Source of the DNA: Xestospongia muta | Taxonomy: Eukaryota; Porifera; Demospongiae; Haplosclerida; Petrosiidae | NCBI GenBank assembly: GCA_963693285.1 | Contig: OY848926.1 | Span: 4,696,501 to 4,760,500, forward strand | DNA: 64,000 bases | Direction: 5' to 3' | Made by a program: the position numbers and the translations under genes | Notes under the pieces: model-generated | Told to the model about the DNA's origin: nothing | What the model saw: the letters and a program-made list of their open reading frames with translations, nothing else | Database searches by the model: none | Shown here: piece by piece, positions 40,901 to 55,100 of the stretch | Numbering within the stretch: position 1 is the first letter of the stretch | Layout: each line of letters starts with the position of its first letter

Positions 40901-43900
40901 GTTTAAAGAAATTGTTGTAGACAGAACTATTGATGGAAAAGTTAGAATTATGTGTAACAAAATATTATTAACATTGACCTGTTTTTATATAGCCATTACC
41001 AGATAATATGTTCATTATTGCTGCTTGTAATCCATTACGAGGTGATAGTACAGCTGTACTACGTAATATGAAGGATGTATGGCACAAACCAAGTTATTAT
41101 GTACGAGAACTTCATCCTACAATAGATTATTTAAAATGGGACTATGGGGCATTGAATGATGTCCAAGAATATGAGTATATCACTGCTAAAATGAGAATAC
41201 TCACAGAAGATGTCTCCAGTTTCAAGTCTGAAGAATTGACATATCTAATAAGAGAAAGTCAAGTCAGAATTAGGGAATATGCTGAGAGGACATTAACAGA
41301 AGCAAGCTATTCACCACAAGAAGCAAGAAAAAGTGCAAGAAGTTGTGTTAGTCAAAGAGATATGCAACGAGTGTTTGATTTCTACAAGTGGCTGTTTAAC
41401 ACATATAAAGAATTCAAGAGATTTTCTACCACTAAAGAACAGCAAGTTAGAGCAGTGTTAGTTGCATTAGGTCTTGTATATTATCTTCGACTGGGAGATA
41501 AGGACAGGAAGAGTTATAGTGAATTCCTTGACATTCAAAGTAGGGATTTGGGAAATGTGGATTTCACAACAGCTTTTAATGAGGAACTAGATTGGTACAT
41601 GGAGCGAGTAGACCTGCCACCTGGAATAGCAAAAACAACTGCTCTGAAAGAGAATGTCTTTGCAAACATTGTTTGTTGTCAAACACACACTCCTCTTATT
41701 ATCATAGGAGAACCAGGGACATCAAAAACTCTGTCTTTTAACATTGTTGCAAACACTTTCAAGGGAAGAGCTACAAACCATGATGACCTCAAAGCTATAA
41801 AGCTCTTGAAAGGACTTCAACCTTTTTTCTATCAATGTTCTCAACATACAAATTCCAATGAAATTAAGAATCTCTTCAAGCAAGCTATCCAACGGCAAAA
41901 AATATATGAGAGCTCATCTGTCCCTACATACTGTGTTGTTTTTATGGATGAAGCTGGTCTTCCTGAAGAACGACATGAGTCATTAAAAGTTCTCCATTAT
42001 CATCTTGATAAAAGAGAAGTTTCTTTTGTAGCTATCACTAATCATGCACTAGATGCTGCTAAGACCAATCGAGCAATCAGTCTTTATCGTCCAGAAACAT
42101 CTACTGAAGACTTGGAGATTTTAGCAAAGGACTTGTTGTATTCAACAGATTCTATAACTGAACTGGAAGAAAATATGATTGTGAAATTCTGTATAGCTTT
42201 TAGTTCAGTAATGAAAGTGGACAAATTTAGATGCTTTTATGGACAGAGAGATTTCCTTCATTTTGTTAGTTTCTTAAGAAGGAAACGAGGTAATGGATTT
42301 CTTAATGAAGAAATAGTACTTGAGGCTTTAGAACGCAATCTCAATGGTCATGAAGACTTTCCAGAAGTTTGTAACTACTTTCTGAAAGAGGTGAGTATTA
42401 TTAATTAACTATTATTAACATTATCTCAATGTGTAGATTGGTGCAAATTATGATGACATGTATCATAAGAATGTATTTGAGATTGTTGATCTTAGTTTAA
42501 AGGATTTACCTTCCAGTCGCAGTCAGACAGCAGAAACTGTAACTAGACCAGATCAACCAGCATACACTGAACATGGTGTACGATACAAACTTATCATAGA
42601 TGGAAGTGAAGATGACTCAGCAGTTAGATATCTGTTTGCCTGTGGAGTTCTTAGTAAAGGAAAGACTCATATGTTTGCATGTAGTGAGTTTGTAGATGAA
42701 AGTCATATACATGTAAGTTATTTGTTTAGTGTGTTTTCTTATGATTTATTCTGTAATAGATTAACACCATTGCTGGTATCATTCACTCAGTTGAACAAGG
42801 TCATTCTATCCTCATGTTCCAGACAGATGAAATTCATGAAAGTTTTTATGAATTATTCAATCAACGTTTTAGAATTTTAGATGATCCAAAGAAAGGATTG
42901 AGATTATTTACTAATATCTCAATTGGAGCTCACACTAAACCATGCAGAGTACATCCAGAATTTCAATGTATTGTAGTTGTGAAGAAGTCTGAGTTACCTA
43001 AAACACCTCAACCTTTTTTGAACCGGTTTGAAAAGTTTTTGTTCTCTTACTCTACCATTTACTCCAGTGTGTGCGAGACACAACCTCCCAATATTCAAAT
43101 TATCATTTGCACTGTCTTTGAGAAGGTAATGTGTTTATTAACAATCAATAATAATGGCACCTACTATATTGCTATAGGTTTCCTTATTGATAAATTCGTT
43201 AGGTTGTTCAAGAAGTTTTTATGGTTACACACCTCAACTTCAAAAAGTTATAGCTGACAGACACAGTAAAGCTTTTCTTGACATGCCTTCTGATGTCAGT
43301 GTTAGTGACGATAAGTTTAGTCATGAGACTCTTTATTCTCTTCTTCTGTCTTTACTGCCTTCACTTGATCATAAATATGAAATTGGTTGTGAAATAGAAG
43401 AAATAAGTTTCAATCATGATAAGCACCTGACAGTTCTTGCTACTACTTTAAATGCTTTACGGACTAAAGCTGGATGGAACATACCTCAGGTATTGTTTAA
43501 TTTGTTAATTAAATCACAAATTATATTTCTTAACAGTTTTCAGAATATGAATTAAAGTCAGAGAGTAAAATTATATTTGATATACTCTTGAAAGACACAG
43601 GTTTTTGGGGGGCTTTTGAAAAACCAGAGTTTGATTTCAAAGGTGCTATAGGTGAAGCACTTGATGCTCTACATAGTTCCACTGGAATAGTTCGGTTCAT
43701 GGATGAAGACTCGTGTCTCATTATTGCAGTTGCTATGCAATGGTTTGTACGATATGTAACAAAACATTTGATGCATCTTCTAACACCTGAAGCATTAATT
43801 ATTAATGCTAAGCATATACCCAATGTTTTAATTAAATCTTACTTTGAGTTTCAAGAGCACTTTAGTTTAAAAATCTTGATCAATTCACATCTTGAGAAGA

Positions 43901-46900
43901 TAGAGAGAAATCATTGGTAAGTTAATTAGTATTATTAATACACAATATTGTTTTTGTAATATAGGAAGTCTAAATTGTGTGCAACAAAATGTCTTGTGTA
44001 CACTCGACAATCTCATTTGTTTGGATATTTACCTTCAAGTTTCCCATCAGAAGGAGTGAAGGATGATACATTAGCACTATTAAAGAGTATTGTTTATGAT
44101 GATCTAGGAGTTCTGAAGATCTACAAAATCACTCCTGATACACTACATGGAGAAATTGAAAGACAAGTGCAAACTTTTATGGAAAGCACGAATTGTACTA
44201 TTTTTCTTATCATAGCTAATATGCAGGATGTGACTCTTAAGATGATTAATCATCTTCGAATTCTTGTTGAACAGAAGGAGAATGAATCATTAAATGATGA
44301 CAAGCTTATTGTATTTCTCCTCCAGTTTCCTCAAGGACAGCAACTTTTCACTCGCTGTTATCCAGCTTTATTTTTAAGTGGCTGGGACCATTTTTATCTT
44401 GATTCTCTCACAACAGATTTTTTTGTACATGGTCTTCCTAAACCTCTACAAAATGTTGTGGACATAAGACAATGCTTTCGAGTAGCACTTTGTATTGCCA
44501 GTACAGATGATTCTGTTAGTCTAAGTCTAGAACCTCTTTTAAAGGAAGCTATTCCTGTTATATCTCCTAGAGTGATTGTAGGATCAACTAATAAAATCTA
44601 CAACAAACCAATGTCTATCAAAGAAAGACAAAATCTGCTCAAGAAACTGTTACTGAAAGACACTCTAGAACAAGATGAACAGTGGGAGTGTACTTATTTA
44701 GGAAAAGCTCTTTGCTCTCTCTTCACTCAATACTGGGATAATGTGACTGTTACAAAATTTCTTCAAGCTGCTGCAAGCTTTTCATTTTGTCATCAGTCCA
44801 CTCTCAGTATTACCAGTTATATTCAAACAAGAATTAAAGCTTTGTTTTTTGAGTTTGTTGTTTATATGCTATGGAAAATTAATGAAGATTGCAACTTGGA
44901 TTGTTATGAATTTTCAGATTCTAGTAGTGCCATCACTGTGGAAGAGCTTTTTGGTAGTATTACAAAAAGTCTAATAGTACCAAGTTTGTCATTTCTTCCA
45001 CATGCTTGCCGTGCTCTTCCTCCTCCCGAGAACAAAGGATTCAAGTTTCCTTTCTTTGGTATGGTCTATCATTGTCTAGAGGAAATGCTAGATTGTAGTC
45101 ACGAAATTGTGAACAAAAAGATGAGTTCCAAAGCTTTTAATCCACAATCTAGTGTCAGTTCAAAAGCAACTAAACAATTTGAAGAAAAAGAGCTATTTGA
45201 AGTGATGAAAGAAAAACTACAGCAAGTAGTTGATGTGAGTACTATTGAACCTTTATCATCTTTTTTATTGTTGTTTATACAGGAAACCACAGGAAATGTC
45301 CATATTTTGTCTCCAGTTTTAAAGGCATTAAGAGATGACAAACTTTGGCAGAAATACTTGGTAGATTTCATAAAACACAAGTGTATGTCTGACAGTCAGA
45401 CTACTGTCATAACACAGTCTCTACCTGAAGCTACTTTTAAGATCATTTTAAGTCCTGTTATTGAGGCTTACTTTGATTTTAATCGTTATGTGAAATCAGA
45501 AGACCCCCTGTCGCTTTTAGCCTGGGTCCATGTTCGCTCTGAAGTTCATAAAATGGACTTAACTCAAACTATTAATCAAATGCAGAGATTGGAACCTTTT
45601 CTACGTAATCAGCCACAAGATACACTCTCTGGAGCTGCTGAGAGTCTTCTCAGTCCAACAAAGAAAGATTTGGGTAGTTTTGTTATCCAAAGAAGCTTTG
45701 ATTCACTAAATAACATTGTATTTCAATGGAGTGATGAGAAAACAGAAGATTTAAGACAATGGTATTTAGCATATCGAGATATTGTAAGTATTATTCAGAT
45801 ATTTAAATATTGTGTACTTATCTGATATATAGATTCAAATAACATCACTTTATAATTCTCTTCATGATGTTGAAGACAGTCACCTAACACTGAAGTTTTT
45901 TAAGACTCATATGATGTACATATTTATCACTTCACATGAGGGCCTGACAGCAGGTAGTGTGAAATTTGCTGCTGACACTTATCAGAGACACATTGCTAAA
46001 GTATATAAGTCATACTATAATTTACATCAATCAATATTTATGGTTTTTATCTATAGATATCTAATATGAAGATAGTGAACTCTTTTTCAAAATGTATTTC
46101 TGCCCTTCCAAATCAAAGCAAACATTTCGTATACTCTGTAGTTGATAAATTTCTGAGTTTTATATTTCACACAGTCAGTCTACCCAGTGTGTTATCATGT
46201 CAGTGGTTTTTTGGAGGAGCTTTACCTAGTAGTCTTGATTCAGTTTCACTAATGGACTACATATCTCCTGCTCAATATAAATATTACCTGCTTCATATAT
46301 TAGCAAAAGATGACCAGTTTAAGACAGACCAGAAAGACTCCGATGATGTACTTAACTTATTCCAGCCAAATGTAAGTATTATTATTTACTGAGGAAATTA
46401 TTTCTTAATTTATTATTTCTTCAGTTACGTATGTTAATAGGAGAGATGATCCCAACAGTTGATCCTGTAGAATGTGCTCAGATGTTTATAACAGATGAGT
46501 CAATGTCCAGTAATGAAATGGTAATAAACAGCCACCAAAAATTAGTAATGATCTCTGTTATACAGTGTGTATTAGCCAAGATGTACTTATGGGCAGCTTA
46601 TGAACAAATCTGCAATACTACAACTGACATGAATCTACTTGTTGCCATTACAAAACTAGAAACTCTTTTTGAAAAAGTAAATAATATACTGTTTCAAATT
46701 GTTAATAACACTCCTGCATACATCAATAGGTGGAGAGCTCTACTAATGACACAAAAAAGAAATTGTTGATTTTAGAAAGAGAGGCATTCATGCAAAGATG
46801 TTTGCAACTTGTGGCAGTAAATTTATCTGAGACTGCTGGCTCACAAGAAGTATAATAATAATTTTAATAACTGTTTTTATTACCATTGATGTAGATGATA

Positions 46901-49900
46901 TTAGGTCGACTTCCTTTTAAAATTGATGCTCTCTTACAAAAAGAGGGTTTTGAGGATATAAGAGGACTGATCCTTACTATGCATTTGTGGAAAAAGTTGA
47001 AGAACACTGAAAAACTGATCAGAATAATGACAGAGCGACCTCCAGACAAAATAGTTTGTTTAAACAACTACAGTAATCAACTGAGAGTAAGCAATAAATC
47101 AATGGTCTATTAATGAACACATTTTTAGGAATGTCAAGATCATAAAAATTTGCAATTCTCTTTCCCAAGTCTTTTGAAAGAAGAGAGTGCATTACAAAAA
47201 CTTTATGTAGAAATTTGTGAGTTAATGAAGAAAATACATAGAAATGAGTGTGAGCCGATGGAATTGAAAGTATTTGCTGATGCTTGGTTAGTATTATTGA
47301 CTGTATGTATATACTGTTATACTATTAACTATTATAATAGTGAAGAAGAAGTTCTAGAAGTGGACTTCTCAACAAAAGGAGTATTCCAGATACAGAAGAT
47401 AAATGCAGTTCTTATGTGTATTTGGTTATGTACTTATTATGAATATTACCAGAAGAATGTAAGTTTGGTGCTGTATAAAATTATAATGTTAAGTTTGTAT
47501 GCTTGTAGGTAAAATCTGAGTCTCTTAGAAAGGCAATCAATGTACAACTTGAAGGATATTTTTCTGACCAAGTTATCAAATTAATCATCTGTTTCTTGAA
47601 CAAAGATCTTGTTCAGAAACATCCTGAAATGGACACACCATCGGATCTTAATGTTCCTCTATTTAATATTACAGAAAGTTTGCAGGTAAGACCTGTGCAA
47701 CAGCGTCAAGGTGGACGAGTAGATCCAATTCACAAACTCTTTTTTCCTGACAAACCAGGTAATAAATGTCTCCTTTTATTACTCTTTTCATTACTTCATA
47801 TTAGACGCTCATGACAGGCAAATTTGTAATGCATTAGCTAGTGTGGTAGCTGTCACTTTAGCTTGTCCAGAACAAACCACACATTTGTGGTATCATATTT
47901 TCTCTCCTGATGAACTTCTAGGAACTTATATCACTGGATTCTTGGTATGTGTTATTTATATTTTTCATACATTTTTCTTATGAATAAATTAGTTGGATTC
48001 AGAGATCAAAGAGGGAAGACTTTATGACTGTGGTGTAGTTTTAAATGAACAAGGAGAATATGGCAGACCAGAATATTTACAACGAGCTGAAAAAGGAATT
48101 TTAAATTTACATTCTCTCTATTTGCTTCTCTGGTGTAACTTTGGAGCATTTTGTATCAGTTTACTGACTCAAAGAGGAGCAATTTTTAAAGGAACTGTTA
48201 TTTCTGACTATCAAGCTGTTCGTCACTATTGTAAATCACAAATGAATACAATGTGGTTACATATGAGTACTAATCTTGGACTAACTGATGAACAACTATC
48301 ATTATTAATAGTACGCTCTATGCAAAGAATGATACAGGTATTAAGTTAATATTAAGAGAGTTCTTATCATTGCATTAATTTTATAGATATGCTGTGAAAA
48401 TCCAAAGAGTGGTTTGTTAAATACTTCAGAACAAAGAGATGATTATGAACAAATGTGGCATCAACTAGTGTTTGTTCCTTCATTAGATGAAGTCAGAACT
48501 AAGGTTAATAATATTAGATGATATAATTGTAGTTCATATTGTCTTGTAGATTGACCAGTATTCTAAAGTATTACAAACCAATCAATTACTAAAGGATTTA
48601 AGGTGTAATTATAGTAATTGTCTATGTGTTGATTTAAATTGTTTTACACATGCAGGGATTTAAAGAATGTCTATCCTTTTCCTCCAACATTACAAGATTT
48701 CTCACATTATGTCCAAGAACATTGTTTATCCAATCAAGAGAGAGGACCACATAAACTACTTGTTAGGTTTATTAACCGTTATCCTCGTCTCCAAGCTGGA
48801 GGTGTTCTTCTTCCCTCTCTTATTGAGTTCTATCAATGGATACATACTGATCTCTCTTATGTTATTACTAAGAAACAAGCAATTGAAATGACTGTCTATG
48901 ATGCTGTAGATTTAGCTGCTGGAAAATATTCAAAAGAACTTAAAAAACACTACACAAAGCTATTTGAAAGAGTTACTGGTAGGTGTATTGTATATAGTAT
49001 AACAAAACATTTGTTTCCTCTATTTCACAGAGAGCTATAATCATTATTTGGAAACTATAGGCCATTCTATTGGTGCTGGAGCTTGTGTTAATGTTAGAAG
49101 AGAGAATACTACACCTCGTATTACAAGAAAAACGCCTTTATTTCGTTTTCTACCTGGAGAAACTAGTGATGAGAAAGAAGAACAAAGAGACTTTATATTT
49201 TTAGTTATTGAAGATATTGTAAGTAGGGTCTTGATTTGCAATTGACATGATTATTTATCCTGTGACAGGTTAGTTTTCATAATCAGCTCTTAGATGAGAT
49301 GAGATCTTTGGCTGAAAATTATTCAGGTCTTCAAAAGTATATTTGTGATGCATCCTCACCAGATCTTCATCCAGCAGCAATTAATGAATATTCATCTATT
49401 GTATCTGAACACAGCAGGTTAACTTTATTGAGATCCTTATAGCTTATAACTATACACATACTAGATCTCTGTTACAGCTGGTCTGTAAGCACCAAACTAA
49501 ACAAGATTTCGATTTGGACAAGATACAAGAAGATATTGTAGTCACTTACATTGCTGGAAAATTAAAGATTGCTGACTGTCAAATGAAATTAAGAAAAGTT
49601 TTTCACTACAAGAGTGACACAGAAAACAAACCAGTTAAATTGGAACACCCTACAGAGTAAGATCTCATAAAATATATCAAAGATGTTATTTTCTCTAATA
49701 CAAGGTTAATGCTGACACTGCACATAGCTGATGACATAGATGAAGACTTTAAGGTAATTTTGTACTATCAAAAACTAATTGATAATATTTTGTAGGTTCC
49801 ATTATCTAAAGATGATTTCTTAGTAGCACTAGAATATGAAGTGTTGTCAATGGATTATGAGAAATTAATAGAAGTAGCTCAAGGTTTAAAAACTATTACT

Positions 49901-51302
49901 GAACATGTGAAACAGGTATTGTTTTTGATACAGATATTTCTTAACTGTTTAATTATTTCAGAGATTGGATCAAGAACAAATACGCAAAGAAGATATTATA
50001 AATGATACAGTTAGAGAAGCACTACCAAAACTTGTGTATGACAAACAGGAGGATTATCCTGATGATTCATTGAAAATTTTTGATGATCTTGGAATGACAA
50101 AGTATGTTTAAAATACTTCATGATGTAGTGTTAATAATTTATAGACTTCAAGATTCTCATCGAGTACGTATTGGTGCCATACCAATGAAGAATTTATTCC
50201 CAACTCTTGAACTCATTGTACAATGGATCAAAGATGGAATATATGATTTTTACACTTTACCTAAAGCAATGAAAAAGCCTTTGAAGGAGAGAGATAAGCA
50301 GAAGATACTGGGAATGCATAAATCATATGATCAGGGTAAGTTTTAATTGATTTATATCATCAGTATATCAACATTCTATAGCATATTATAACGAGCTCCT
50401 TGACAGACTTAAAGTCATTGTTGAAGTTCTTGTAGACAGTCAACAACATTTTGTCGACAATATTGACAAAATCAAAGAGGTTAGATTCTCTTTTTTAAAT
50501 TACACTTTTATCTTTTCTTAGAGAAACATATTTGAATATCTGAGAAGTGATCTTGATATTCTTGGTGAAGAAGATAGTAAAGTCATTGAACATTTTCCAA
50601 GACAGATACTATTGGAGAATTATATGGAATTGAGAATATGTCTGAGGAAGTTAGTGTCTAATTGTTTACCAAATCAAGTATAAGTGAATTTATCATTTCA
50701 GGTTAATGAATAAATTAGAAGAAAGCAAATCACAAGGAGAAGGGGAACAGTCAAAGTGGTTTGAATATGTTGATGATTTGTGGTCTGAACATAAACTCCA
50801 ACATCTACGAGATGTTTCTGCTCCCCAGCCTCTAGAAGACATCTTTGACCCAACTACAGGTCTTTACGGATTTCAAGTACTAGAAGAGGATGCACCAACA
50901 GGTAATGAAGATATAGAAGATCTTGCAGAAGAAAAACAAGAAGAACAACGTACTGGTCAATCACAATCTCCAGTACAAGTAGAAGTAACTCCTGCTACAG
51001 CTGGAGGTCAGTCATAGAAGTTAATCTTTGTGTATTATCCTTTCTGATGTTTTACAGATGATTTAAGTGAAGCTGCCAGTGAGCTTACATCAGAAGACAT
51101 TGCAGATTATCTACGTTTCTTGAAGCTGGATGAGTACATTGAAAAGTTTATGGAAAATGACGTAGATGGTGATATGATGTTTGATGGCATTGATGATGAT
51201 ACACTTGAAACAGTACTGGGTGTGGATACAGCCAAGGATAGGCTCAAGATTAAGACAAAATTCAAGCAATGGTTACGCAAGAAGGTGGCTCCCAAAAAAT
51301 AA
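31945..51302 (+). CDS. RNF213-like giant AAA+ protein ending in a SAM domain; no RING or RZ finger found
   Basis: Roughly 60 exons with mostly 45-60 bp introns encode an estimated 5,000 residues, close to human RNF213 (5,207). The start is uncertain: the first firm exon is about 32063-32209, and 31945 or 31981 would be ATGs in the same frame. The helical N-part (32.2-38 kb) is followed by an AAA2-like loop GDGKTHYI (38.6 kb), AAA3 Walker A GETGVGKT (40118-40141) with Walker B VYLDEIN (about 40861), IAACNPLRG, AAA4 GEPGTSKT (41707-41730) with VVFMDEAGL (about 41935), and the RNF213-type blocks YELFNQRF and CRVHPEFQCIVV. Positions 44-50.7 kb match the helical shell, but no RING or RZ cysteine/histidine pattern appears in any exon I could read. 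An acidic linker leads to the SAM domain. RNF213 is a cytosolic ubiquitin ligase with lipid and pathogen functions; ubiquitin ligase activity by a RING is not expected here. Confidence 0.85.
37553..38611. other. Only large intron (about 1 kb) of the plus-strand RNF213-like gene
   Basis: Lies between the exon ending ELVYGLQ and the exon starting GDGKTHYI, so it splits the AAA2-like P-loop. No exon, repeat or element was recognised in it. Confidence 0.5.
40118..40141 (+). other. Walker A motif of AAA3-like unit
   Basis: Codes for GETGVGKT, the P-loop equivalent to the active AAA3 site of RNF213. The partner Walker B (YLDEIN) is at about 40864-40881, so the catalytic Lys and Asp-Glu are both present. 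Confidence 0.9.
41707..41730 (+). other. Walker A motif of AAA4-like unit
   Basis: Codes for GEPGTSKT, corresponding to the second active site of RNF213, whose P-loop has the same GxPGxSK pattern. Its Walker B, VFMDEAGLPEE, starts at about 41938. Confidence 0.9.
51084..51290 (+). other. C-terminal SAM domain of the plus-strand RNF213-like protein
   Basis: Encodes LTSEDIADYLRFLKLDEYIE followed by KFMENDVDGDMMFDGIDDDT and a final helix, the order of a sterile alpha motif: hydrophobic DYLRFLKLDEYIEKF, D-G-D-MM turn, L-VLGV, and KIKTKFKQWL. SAM domains homo- or hetero-oligomerise and are common in innate immune signalling proteins. Confidence 0.85.
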
Positions 51303-52133
51303 CAAAATTGCTATTAGTTAGCGTAGAGTGCATATGTAGTAACTAGTTGGTATTAATTTAGTAGATGCATTATTTAGTATGCATATGTAATAACTACATA
51401 TAGTAAGTATTAAGTAGCTTTTTGCACCTTTTATAGAAACATGTACTAATGACAACTATTGAACTAATATATTAGTTGATTTGTGTGATGCATTTGTGCA
51501 ATAGTGGGCTAGAGTTCTTCTAAAATTCTAATTATAAATTTGTTATTATCTTTTAATTGTTGATGCTAACAAGTAAAATGGTAAACGATAAGTCAGATGA
51601 CAACCAGCCAATATGCTATACTGGACTAACCCTCTTTTTGAGCCACACCTACAAATTGCTTCTACAGACCAGTTCCATTAATGTATCAAGAATCACAACT
51701 TTTAGTGCTCATTAAGCCATGTATAGTACAACTCTAAATTATTGCTTTAATTTCACACATACATTGTGTTTAATTATAATTATTATAATTAATATATAGT
51801 GATACTAAAATCTTGCAAACAACAAAATTAAAACCATATAAAATTAGTAGACAACGTCATTGAACCTTATTTAAAACGAGTGTGATCAATTTTTAAGACG
51901 TCAAACTCAAGTAAATGTTTAATTAGAAATAAATGAAAAAGTATAAATCGACATTTTAATTAGTAGAATTCACTCAAGTGTTATTGCTACAAACTCAACT
52001 AAATTGTAAAACTAAACTTGACTATTGTATTAATTAACACTATAATCTACACACATGTACTTGTACAGCTGTAGTAAGCATATAAAATAAAGTTTATCCA
52101 GCAAAAGAAAGTATAAAGTTATCTATGTAAAAC
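51303..52133. other. Spacer between convergent RNF213-like genes
   Basis: About 830 bp of AT-rich DNA between the two stop codons. It must carry both 3' ends. No element recognised. Confidence 0.6.
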
Positions 52134-55100
52134 TTATGAAGCTTCCAGTTCTTCTAAATTCTTCATTCTTTCCTCTACAAACGTCTTGAATTTGCTAATT
52201 ATCTTGACACGATGCACTTTGTTATTAACTTCTAGATCTTTCAGAAGATCCTCATCTTTTTCAGTAACTACATGTACCATCATGTCTCCATCAATATCTT
52301 CAAAATTGCTCGCATATTTCTCAAGGTTAATACTTCTGAGGTAGTCAATTATGTCACTAGAAGTGAGAACTCTTGCTTCAGTTTGCCAATTCTTGTCTAG
52401 TCATTTTGTGAAATATATAGAAATGAAATGCTTATAAATATGTACATACCTGGTAGTATTTCACGAGCAGTAGATGTTGCCTGTCTTGAGCCTGGGTGAA
52501 CCACTCTACCACTTTCATCTTCAAGATCACTGTCATTGTCTGAAACATCTCTTTCTAATCCATACTTTTCTTCTTCAAGTTTGTGGACCATACCAATAGT
52601 ATTTTCACCCAGGTGAAGTAGTTTGTCTTCTGCTGTCCACAAGTCATCCACAAATGCACTCCATTGTCTTGTATTTGGTGCTTGACCTCTCACTATTTTA
52701 TCGTTTGAACTAATTTTTCTTTCTACTTCACCATTTATTCTATATAAAATATTTAAATACTATTATTCTTAAAATTTTGTTTGTACCTTCTTAAAACAAT
52801 TCGAAAGGAGACATAATTCTCAATTAAAACCGAAGGGTTAATAAACTCGACTATCTTCTCATCTTCCTCGTCAAGCAAACCATAATCTCTCAACTGTGCA
52901 ACTATAGAAATCTATATAGATCAAAGTTAAACTAAGTAGGATTTATGGTCATGCATTTACCTGAGAAACTCCATCAATGTTCAATTTTATGTTCTCTTCA
53001 GCATCTTTTAATAATTGCTTAAAACCATCAAGCTGTTCCTTTAATTGTTGCAAGGACCCTATATAGAAATTCAAATCATAATTAACATATTAATAACTAT
53101 AATGTTACCTCTGTATTTCTCTATTATGCTCAAAAATTTCATCTCATCTTCTTTCAACATATGCTTTTTCATTGCTACAGGAAGGGCTTGGAAGTCATAT
53201 ATTCCATCTTTGATCCATTGAACTAAATAATCAATAATTTTGGCAAGGTGTTTTGCTAGTATATTTTCTAAACAGCGGCACTGTGATGGTTTGAACCTAT
53301 TACATTATAAGATTTGACAACATTATAAACATGTGCATTGTTCTTTCTTACTCTATTCCAACATGCTCAAACAAAGTAATGGAAGTTACTTCAATGATTT
53401 GTTCTTCTTCACTGAAATGTGTCTTACGAATAACTTCAGGTAATGTTTTTGAGGCTAGTTCATTTGCTAGTTGTTTGTTTTCTCCAGTTACCTACAGAAT
53501 CAGTCATATACATATGTGGAAATTAATAACTGAGGCTACATTACCAATTATATACATGTTAATGAAATTAACATTGAATACCATGTTGTTCACTAACTTT
53601 GTCCAAATTTCTACATACTGCAAGCAGACCTCTTGCTACATTTTGCAAACATTCATAGTCTGCTGAAAGAAATTCTAATTCTAACACTTTGACATTGTCA
53701 TCATTATCAGGAAAATCTTCCTGTAAAAAATTATTTATAATTACACTGATGGTTTATTTTAACTGACTTTGAATGCTGAATCTATGTCCTCTAACACAGA
53801 GGTGTCAAGCACTCCACTAATGGTAGAAAGAGTGTATCAATACAATGTATTAAAGAGTGACTCACTCCAGTCCATCATCTGGTTTTGGTTCATCCTTGAA
53901 TTTGTAGAGTCTTCTTAGTTTTTTCTCACCTATAATTTGAGACCTCTCAGCAAAATATACTGCCACGACATCTTCCTCAATTCTTGACAGATTGAATGTA
54001 TTACCTCCTTCAAACCATTTTTTAATGATTGGCTCAAAGTCTCTGAATAAATAAAATTAAGTAAGAATAACTTGTTAAGATGAAAGATCATGCATTGGTT
54101 ACCTGTTTAGTATCATTACAGACTCATCTACTTCATCAATCTGAATAGAAGGAAGTGAGATAGAAGGAAGTAGATACTTCTTCAAGTGTAGATAAGATTC
54201 ATCATCATGAACAGTGTCACAGATAGACATCAATAATTGATTATGATAGGACACCTAACGGAATGAAAAACGAATGGTAATGTGTATAATATAAGTGTGA
54301 TGAACTTACTATGTCACTTATCACTAAAAACAAACAATCATTTCCTTCTTCAGTGGTCTCTTTTTCAGACAGAAAATAAGTGAAATTAGCTTCTTGTGTT
54401 ATTTTTGGTAGTGCATTTTCTCTTCTAACCTGACCACAACCTCCAAAACCAATGGCATTATTTACAGTCTCAACATATTTGTTGTATTTCTCTATGTAAA
54501 TTCATAGTAGGATAAATAATATGGAACATGAAACTTACCAAGCATTTCCTCAAACAAACTCACGTAATGGCTTTCCAATGTTTCAGAGTATCTCTTCGAT
54601 GCTTTATTCACGATTTGTTGTATTGTGACTTTGTCTGCTTCAGCACGAGTACAAATAAACAACATATCCATGTGTATCCATTTATAAAACTGAATTAACA
54701 ATGGCAAGAGTTCTCCAGAAGCTTTGAGTCGAGAATATTCATTGAAGAATTTTCGTAAAACTTTAAAAACTCTACTATCTTGAAGAAAGTATCTTGTAAA
54801 AGTACCCATGTTTGGAAAAATTGGATAAACTTTATGTAGCTCTCTACAAATTTAAGAAATCCAAATGCAACATCACACAGGTATAAAATAGCAAGTGCAT
54901 ATGTAAAGATGGCCTAGATTGTTGACATCTAATGATATGTAGTTTTATAATGATATATGTGCACATGTGACACAATACACATCAATTTCTTATAAATCCT
55001 ATTAGAAGTATATAATAATCATTGGAATATGAGCATAGATATAGAAATGAATGACTACAAAATGAAAAATCACTAAGCATTTCATCAGAGTATGATAAAC

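Noticed and set aside
43530..43823. Minus-strand ORF opposite the RNF213-like exon
   Set aside because: It is the antisense shadow of a well-supported exon, without its own splice sites or domain.
34960..45825. Dynein heavy chain as an alternative identity for the giant AAA+ gene
   Set aside because: The P-loop sequences, DEAGLPE-type Walker B, CRVHPEFQ block and small number of active AAA sites follow RNF213, and dynein motor and stalk signatures are absent.
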